DNA from: Alphaproteobacteria bacterium
GTDB lineage: Bacteria; Pseudomonadota; Alphaproteobacteria; Puniceispirillales; UBA1172
NCBI GenBank assembly: GCA_016778985.1
Contig: JADHOM010000018.1
Coordinates: forward strand, 1 to 38,794
Direction of reading: 5' to 3'
DNA length: 38,794 nt
Part shown: piece by piece, positions 33,641 through 38,794 of the stretch
Layout of the letters: each line of letters begins with the position of its first letter
How positions within the stretch are numbered: the stretch's first letter is position 1
Program-made: the position numbers and the translations under genes
Notes under the pieces: generated by a model
What the model was told of the DNA's origin: nothing
Database searches by the model: none
The model's input: the letters and a program-made list of their open reading frames with translations, nothing else

Positions 33641-34192
33641 TCAATTATTTTCCCAGTACCAGATGCGTCTAATCTCATCCTTAACGGACGGCTTGGCGTT
33701 TAGCGAAGCCAGATTTAAGAGTGATTTTTTGTCAGATTTGGTATAGGAAAATAGCGCTTCATAAGTGTCTAGAAATGACGTTCCATCAGCATAGATCAAA
33801 TCTTTGCCGCCAAAGGCTGTTTTGAACTTTTCCAGATTAACTTTGGCTTTGGCAACATCACCACCGATGAGATAGTTCTGAATACTCAGCGCATAGGCTT
33901 TCATACGCTGCTCTTCGCTGACCAGATGCGTGCCGTCAATAACGCTATACTCGCACCCTTCCAGTATTTTGGCACTTGACAGGAATTGTGCAGTGTCACC
34001 ATTTTCACGCGCCATACGATCACGTTCAATGCCCTCAGTCACACACCGATCAAAGCCACTAATAACCTGCAAATCACCAAGTCTATTTTGATGAAAATCA
34101 ATCACGTTAGCTTGGCCACTAGGGGCAACAGGCGAACAGGCCGTCATCATGGCCGCTACACCAAGGATTGGAAATAATAGATATGTTTTCAT
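33641..34192 (-). CDS. Lipoprotein of unknown function, first gene of the ExbB-like operon
   Basis: 183 residues from the ATG at 34192 (GAGG six bases ahead; a GTG four codons upstream lies on the ribosome site). Signal peptide with lipobox MTAC, Cys19 lipidated; the following residue is Ser, consistent with outer-membrane sorting. The mature part is helical with TPR-like spacing (MKAYALSIQNYLIGGDVAKAKVNLEKFKTAFGG, FLDTYEALFSYTKSDKKSLL). Two more Cys (DRCVTEG, EGCEYS) could bond. It heads the six-gene operon 34192-29951 and may be its outer-membrane anchor. Confidence 0.78.
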   Translation of the reverse strand: MKTYLLFPILGVAAMMTACSPVAPSGQANVIDFHQNRLGDLQVISGFDRCVTEGIERDRMARENGDTAQFLSSAKILEGCEYSVIDGTHLVSEEQRMKAYALSIQNYLIGGDVAKAKVNLEKFKTAFGGKDLIYADGTSFLDTYEALFSYTKSDKKSLLNLASLNAKPSVKDEIRRIWYWENN

Positions 34193-34288
34193 AGTTTTCC
34201 TCACAGAAAATGGGTTCTGAAAAGGATATGAAAGCTTTTGGGAAATTTTTGCTAAATATCTCTAAATGAATATTTTTTGAGCCAGCAT

Positions 34289-35104
34289 TTATACTTTTCC
34301 AAAATCTGGCACCGCATCAATTAGCATCTTAGTATAGGGGTTTTCAGGCTTGGCAAAAAGTTGTGATGGCACGGCTTCTTCGACTAATTTGCCCTCATTA
34401 AGCACACCTATTTTATTAGCCATGGTTGAAACAACCGCCAGATCATGCGAGATGAAGAGATAGGTTAAAGAAAACTCTTTTTGTAGCGTTTTTAATAGGT
34501 TAAGCACCTGTGCCTGCACCGATACATCGAGAGCAGAGGTCGGCTCATCACAAATAATCACATCAGGTTGTGAAGATAATGCCCGCGCGATGGAAATCCG
34601 TTGACGCTGACCACCTGAAAACTCATGCGGGTATTTATTGGCATCTCTGGCTGAAAGACCAACTTGATCAAGCAATTCATTAACCCGCTTATCCTGATCC
34701 GCCCGGCTATCAAACAGCCCAAAGGCTCTGATCGGTTCTTTCAGAATATCACCAACTGCCCAGCGCGGGTTTAGGCTTGCATAAGGCGACTGAAAGACCA
34801 TTTGGATGCGGCGGCGAAGACGTTGGCGGTCGGCTTTACTGATTGTCTCATCATTAATCATTTTGCCATCAAATGTAATCGCGCCAGCGCTCGGCGCTAG
34901 TAATCCAACCACCATCTTTGCAATCGTTGATTTGCCAGAACCACTCTCGCCTACCAGCGCATAGGTTGTGCCTTTATCAATCGAAAAACTAACATCATCA
35001 ACAGCGGTAAGCTGTTTGCGCTTGTTACTTGTAAGCATCCTGACAATCCACGGATCAGACAGATCATATTGGCGGGTCAAATGATTAGCGATAATAAAGC
35101 TCAT
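34289..35104 (-). CDS. dppF: Peptide ABC transporter ATP-binding protein (DppF/OppF type)
   Basis: 271 residues; the ATG at 35104 lies one base after the stop of the upstream ATPase gene with GAGGGG ahead. Walker A GESGSGKST (52-60), signature FSGGQRQR (162-169), Walker B VIICDEPTSAL, and the H-loop ISHD. The DLSDPW segment near the N-terminus is typical of the F-type subunit. The C-terminal peptide-transporter extension is short (PYTKMLIDAVPD then stop), lacking the Cys-rich part found in the D subunit. It energises uptake of di/oligopeptides together with the neighbouring genes. Last gene of the operon. Confidence 0.92.
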   Translation of the reverse strand: MSFIIANHLTRQYDLSDPWIVRMLTSNKRKQLTAVDDVSFSIDKGTTYALVGESGSGKSTIAKMVVGLLAPSAGAITFDGKMINDETISKADRQRLRRRIQMVFQSPYASLNPRWAVGDILKEPIRAFGLFDSRADQDKRVNELLDQVGLSARDANKYPHEFSGGQRQRISIARALSSQPDVIICDEPTSALDVSVQAQVLNLLKTLQKEFSLTYLFISHDLAVVSTMANKIGVLNEGKLVEEAVPSQLFAKPENPYTKMLIDAVPDFGKV

Positions 35105-35105
35105 C

Positions 35106-36062
35106 TCATTGCCCCTCATTTGCATCTAAAAGCCAGCACGCCGCCCGATTAGACAGGACTTCTGGGCGCTCAGCACGGCATTTATCATGCGCATGCTCAC
35201 ATCTTGGATGAAAAGCACAGCCTGATGGAATATTATCTAAGGCAGGCATCGAGCCTGGTATCTGATAGAGCATTTTTTCAAATGATGAGGCATCAATTTG
35301 CGGGGTCGAGGCAACAAGACCTTTTGTGTAAGGGTGCTGCGGATGCGCCATAATCTCTTTGGTAATACCGATCTCTGCTAGACGCCCCGAATACATCACA
35401 CAAACCCGATCCGTTGTTTGCGAAATAACTGCCATATCATGCGTGATTAAAATAATAGAAGTACCGCGAGTTTTGCATATTTGTTTGAGCAAATCCAAAA
35501 TTTGCGCTTGAATGGATACATCTAACGCCGTCGTCGGCTCATCCGCGATAACCAGCGACGGATTAGGGGCTAACGCCAGTGCAATCACAACCCTTTGCCG
35601 CATCCCACCAGAAAAGGTATGGGGATAGGCATTCATCCGGCTAGGATCAATACCAACCTCGACAAGGCAGTGTTTGGCCTTTTTAATCGCATCTTGGTGA
35701 GAAATATTCATATGCGTTGTTATGACTTCAATGAGCTGATCACCTATCCGCCACAATGGATTTAAACTCATCATAGGGTCTTGGAATATCATCGATATCT
35801 CATGCCCACGAACCTCATCTGGGTGTTGATCAATGCGCTTGCCCTTAAACCAAATTTCACCGCCTGAAATTTTAACAGGTTTTTCAATCAAACCTATAAT
35901 GGCTGATCCCGTCATCGACTTACCCGCACCAGATTCGCCAACCAGCCCCAATATCTCACCCTTCTTGACGGCAAGCGTCAAGTTATCAACGAGATTTAAG
36001 ACGTTGCGTCTAGTGGCGACGGTAATTTTAAGATTTTTGATTTCTAGTAAATGGTCAGACAT
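35106..36062 (-). CDS. dppD: Peptide ABC transporter ATP-binding protein (DppD/OppD type)
   Basis: 318 residues. Walker A GESGAGKS (42-49), signature FSGGMRQR, Walker B LVIADEPTTALD, H-loop ITHD. The C-terminal oligopeptide-transporter domain is complete with CAFHPRCEHAHDKC, whose Cys residues bind an iron-sulfur cluster in characterised homologues. Its ATG shares one base with the stop of the permease gene (TAATG). Forms the ATPase heterodimer with the dppF product. Confidence 0.93.
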   Translation of the reverse strand: MSDHLLEIKNLKITVATRRNVLNLVDNLTLAVKKGEILGLVGESGAGKSMTGSAIIGLIEKPVKISGGEIWFKGKRIDQHPDEVRGHEISMIFQDPMMSLNPLWRIGDQLIEVITTHMNISHQDAIKKAKHCLVEVGIDPSRMNAYPHTFSGGMRQRVVIALALAPNPSLVIADEPTTALDVSIQAQILDLLKQICKTRGTSIILITHDMAVISQTTDRVCVMYSGRLAEIGITKEIMAHPQHPYTKGLVASTPQIDASSFEKMLYQIPGSMPALDNIPSGCAFHPRCEHAHDKCRAERPEVLSNRAACWLLDANEGQ

Positions 36063-36985
36063 TATTTCAGCCTCGGGTTGAGCTTATCACGAAGCCAGTC
36101 GCCAAATAGATTGACAGCAAGTGCGAGCGCCAGCAAAGTGAGCGCAGGGAAAAGTAATATCCACCATTCTCCTGAAAACAGAAAATCCTGTCCAATGCGG
36201 ATTAATGTCCCCAAACTTGGCTCTGTTCGTGGTGCGCCTACGCCTAAAAATGATAATGTCGCCTCCGCTATAATAGCCAGCGCAAAGGTGATGGTCGCTA
36301 TCACCAATACAGGACTAAGCACATTGGGCAAAATATGGCGCACCATAATCTGCCAACGATTAAGGCCTATGAGCTGCGCTGCCGCAACATATTCTTTTTC
36401 TTTTTCCACCATAGTTGAGCCGCGCACGGTGCGCGCAAAAGGCACCCATTCAGACAATCCAATAGCGACGATAAGCACCGTGATCGACATCTCATATCTT
36501 AATTCTGGCGGCAAAATCCCTCGCGCCACTCCGTGAATAAGCATGGCAATAAGAATAGACGGAAAGGTCATCTGAATATCGGCAAACCGCATAATGAGAT
36601 TATCTAGCCAGCCGCCAACATAACCCGCAGTCAAACCCAATAAAATTCCTAATACCATGGCTAGTATTACCGCCATCACGCCAACAAATAGCGATATCCG
36701 CAGGCCATAAAGAATGGCCGAGAATAGATCGCGGCCCTGATCATCTGCACCCATCAGAAAGACATCACCAGTAAATGCATTGGGTTGCATCGGCGGGGTA
36801 AATCCGTTCATCAATTCCAAACTGCTGGGATCAAACGGATTTGTCGGCGCAATAAATCCCGCAAAAATGGCACAAGTAACAATGACCATAATGACCACAA
36901 AGCTAACCACAGCAATGGGCGCGTGGGTAAAATCATAAAAGAAATCAGATTTAAGGAAGCGGCGGATCATAGCATTACCCGACAT
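36062..36985 (-). CDS. dppC: Peptide ABC transporter permease (DppC/OppC type)
   Basis: 307-residue inner-membrane permease with the N-terminal OppC-type segment (FWKSDFF-like start, FVVIMVIVTCAIFAGFIAP), then the BPD domain of five helices. The EAA loop is EYVAAAQLIGLNRWQIMVRHILPN, contacting the ATPases. The segment with GADDQGRDLFSAILYGLRISL is typical of DppC/OppC. Start and stop are both TAATG junctions with the neighbours, showing tight coupling. Confidence 0.93.
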   Translation of the reverse strand: MSGNAMIRRFLKSDFFYDFTHAPIAVVSFVVIMVIVTCAIFAGFIAPTNPFDPSSLELMNGFTPPMQPNAFTGDVFLMGADDQGRDLFSAILYGLRISLFVGVMAVILAMVLGILLGLTAGYVGGWLDNLIMRFADIQMTFPSILIAMLIHGVARGILPPELRYEMSITVLIVAIGLSEWVPFARTVRGSTMVEKEKEYVAAAQLIGLNRWQIMVRHILPNVLSPVLVIATITFALAIIAEATLSFLGVGAPRTEPSLGTLIRIGQDFLFSGEWWILLFPALTLLALALAVNLFGDWLRDKLNPRLK

Positions 36986-37968
36986 TATTGTTCTTGCTTA
37001 AGCTGGCTGTCTCGTAAACGCGGATCAATGGCCAGATAGGTCAGATCAACAATCAAATTAATGATAACAAAGACAAAGCCAACAAGCAGTAAATAGGCAC
37101 TCATGACAGGAATATCGACAAAATAAACGGCGTTAATAAACAACAGCCCAACACCCGGCCATTGAAACACCGTTTCGGTGATAATGGCAAATGCCACCAC
37201 CGATCCTAGTTGCAATCCGGCAATTGTGATCACAGGGATCATGATATTAGGAATAGCGTGGGAGAAATACACCTGCCTTGGTGACAAGCCCAAAGCGCGC
37301 GCAAGTTTGATATAATCTTGCCGCATTACTTCAAGCATTTCCGCCCGCGTCAGCCGCATAATCAACGTCATTTGATAGAGACCTAACGTAATGCTTGGCA
37401 GGATCAAAGATTTCAGCCCAGACGCGGTTAGGAAACCGGTATTCCACCAGCCTAGATCAACAACCTCACCTCGGCCAAATGAAGGCAGCCAGCCAAGTTC
37501 AACCGAAAAAAACCAGATCAGCAAGACGCCGATTAAAAAGGTCGGTAACGACACCCCGATCAGCGATGTTGATAAGATTAAATTGGTCAGGAAACTGCCG
37601 CGGTGAATAGCTGTATAAATGCCCGTTAAAACCCCAAACACCATAGCAAAAATTGCTGATGTTAGTGCTAGTTCTAGCGTTGCCGGCAAGCGGCTGGCAA
37701 TAAGGTCAGCGACTGGCAAGGCACCTCTATAAGAGTTGCCAAAATCAAACTGTATGGCACGCCAAACAAACTGAACATATTGCTCATGAATAGGATCATT
37801 TAACCCCAATGCTTCTTCTAAAGCCGCGCGCTGAGCAACCGTCGCTTCCTGGCCTAAAAGATTTTCAACCGGATTACCAACATAACGGAAAATCAGAAAT
37901 GAAATCAGCGCAACCAGAAGCAACACCAATAATGCCTGAAATAAGCGTCTGAGAATAATGATCAGCAT
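36985..37968 (-). CDS. dppB: Peptide ABC transporter permease (DppB/OppB type)
   Basis: 327-residue permease. N-terminal LFQALLVLLLVALISFLIFR and the DppB signature RAALEEALGLNDPIHEQYVQFV, then the BPD domain with EAA loop DYIKLARALGLSPRQVYFSHAIPN. Six helices expected. It pairs with DppC to form the channel for peptides delivered by the binding protein. The gene is separated from the binding-protein gene by 149 bases holding a strong hairpin. Confidence 0.93.
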   Translation of the reverse strand: MLIIILRRLFQALLVLLLVALISFLIFRYVGNPVENLLGQEATVAQRAALEEALGLNDPIHEQYVQFVWRAIQFDFGNSYRGALPVADLIASRLPATLELALTSAIFAMVFGVLTGIYTAIHRGSFLTNLILSTSLIGVSLPTFLIGVLLIWFFSVELGWLPSFGRGEVVDLGWWNTGFLTASGLKSLILPSITLGLYQMTLIMRLTRAEMLEVMRQDYIKLARALGLSPRQVYFSHAIPNIMIPVITIAGLQLGSVVAFAIITETVFQWPGVGLLFINAVYFVDIPVMSAYLLLVGFVFVIINLIVDLTYLAIDPRLRDSQLKQEQ

Positions 37969-38079
37969 AATATCTGCTTTAGTTATTCATGGGGAACAGA
38001 AAAATATAAAACACTTGTTCTCGCCCGGCCATATGTTTTGACTAAAATGATGATGCCTTCTCATCACATATGCGACGAA

Positions 38080-38106
38080 ATACCAGCCTCATAATGAGGC
38101 TGGTAT
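38080..38106 (-). other. Intercistronic hairpin between dppA and dppB
   Basis: Bases 38080-38091 pair perfectly with 38095-38106 around a three-base loop. On the minus strand it directly follows the binding-protein stop and lacks a proper U-run, so it fits an mRNA-stabilising or partial attenuation hairpin that raises the binding protein over the permeases better than a full terminator. Confidence 0.65.
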
Positions 38107-38117
38107 CGCATCAATCC

Positions 38118-38794
38118 TTAATTGAAGGTCAAGAATTGAAAATGCGGCTGGTCTTCGGGTTGCACGTCAAAGACGATATCATCTCGCATACCCCAGTTTA
38201 GAACCTGGTTATGGATAGGCAGATAAATCTGTGCGTCTTGAACTTCTGCCCAGATTTTTGCAATCGTCGCATCACGCTTGGCTAAATCTGTTTCAGATTC
38301 AAGGCTAACAATCATAGCATCGACATCAGCATTGGAATATCCAGTTGGGTTCCATGATCCACGATCATCTGTTTTGGTATGAACGAGGAAGTTGAAGATA
38401 TAATGCGAGTCAAAGGTTGGAACACCCCAGCCGAGCATATAGAAATCAGAATCACCACTCTTGGCAATAGGGAAATGCTGTGCTTTGGGCTTGGCATCCA
38501 ATGTCACATTGATCCCAATCCGCGCCATCATTGCAACCGCCGCCTGACAAATCGCTTCATCATTGACATAACGGTCATTCGGGCAATTAAGCGTCAGATC
38601 AAAGCCATCAGCATAGCCAGCATCAGCCATTAAGGCTTTCGCTTTATCAAGATCGTAATCAGGGTAAGCATTTAGCGCATCTGTCCAACCATTGACAAAT
38701 GGCGGCATAATTACGCCCGTTGGATCAGATTGATCGCGCATCACGATTTGCTTAATTGATTCCCGGTTAATCGCAATATTCATGGCCTGGCGAA
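38118..38794 (-). CDS. dppA: Peptide-binding periplasmic protein, 5' part outside the window
   Basis: The C-terminal about 225 residues of an SBP_bac_5 (PF00496) family protein. The frame is open to the window end, and the residues before the first visible Met (RQAMNIAINRE) match the conserved (V/A)RQAMNYAIDR motif, so the Met at 38783 is internal. Further support: GVIMPPFVNGW, YDLDKAKALMADAGYADGFDL, the final YLPIHNQVLNW. It binds peptides (or a related ligand such as nickel or opines) in the periplasm for the dppBCDF transporter following it. Signal peptide lies outside. Confidence 0.93.
   Translation of the reverse strand, partial: RQAMNIAINRESIKQIVMRDQSDPTGVIMPPFVNGWTDALNAYPDYDLDKAKALMADAGYADGFDLTLNCPNDRYVNDEAICQAAVAMMARIGINVTLDAKPKAQHFPIAKSGDSDFYMLGWGVPTFDSHYIFNFLVHTKTDDRGSWNPTGYSNADVDAMIVSLESETDLAKRDATIAKIWAEVQDAQIYLPIHNQVLNWGMRDDIVFDVQPEDQPHFQFLTFN

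Noticed and set aside
15036-34192. Cluster considered as a prophage, conjugation or type VI secretion island
   Set aside because: No integrase, capsid, tail sheath, VirB/D or Tss motifs, no tRNA or repeat boundaries were seen.
36051-36536. 161-codon plus-strand frame opposite dppC
   Set aside because: dppC is unambiguous and the antisense frame has Ser/Arg-rich shadow composition.

Overview
The window looks like the chromosome of a marine-type alphaproteobacterium, possibly SAR116-like. This is inferred from gene families, moderate GC content and two alphaproteobacterial CtrA-type promoter boxes (TTAA-N7-TTAA). No rRNA or phylogenetic marker is present to prove it.

Left part (1-14.9 kb): mostly housekeeping and catabolic genes. 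There is an N-formylglutamate amidohydrolase, the bifunctional tRNA-modifying enzyme MnmC, a DUF3833 lipoprotein, a small hendecad coiled-coil protein, a secreted Sel1-repeat protein and a metzincin-type metalloprotease with an RTX-like segment. The Sel1 and protease genes share a nearly identical 36-bp CtrA-like promoter block. Next is a three-gene amine/D-amino-acid operon on the minus strand (PuuB-like oxidase, diaminopropionate ammonia-lyase-like PLP enzyme, DauA-like dehydrogenase). Glutaryl-CoA dehydrogenase diverges from it and is followed by DUF1330, two VOC proteins and an enoyl-CoA hydratase-like protein.

Centre (15.0-34.2 kb): a compact block of 20 genes in four transcription units, nearly all encoding exported, membrane or lipid-anchored proteins and none with a confident specific function. 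Recognisable parts are an ExbB/MotA-like four-helix proton-channel protein, an ExbD/TolR-like partner whose membrane acidic residue is Glu, a TonB-like-topology protein with a proline-rich spacer, a three-domain FlgT-like protein, several TolB/CsgG/LPP20-like secreted proteins, a soluble lytic transglycosylase, a lipoprotein, and an inner-membrane protein joining a Lon-protease-like cytoplasmic domain to a DUF4384-like periplasmic domain. I read this as a proton-motive-force-driven cell-envelope machine that I cannot match to a named system. Its layout (divergent 22.9|23.1 kb, convergent at 29.94 and 16.76 kb) suggests co-inheritance.

Right part (34.3-38.8 kb): a standard Dpp/Opp-type peptide ABC transporter operon on the minus strand (substrate-binding protein cut by the window edge, two permeases, two ATPases).

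No tRNA, rRNA, CRISPR array, insertion sequence or prophage was seen. No gene-free stretch exceeds 300 bases.
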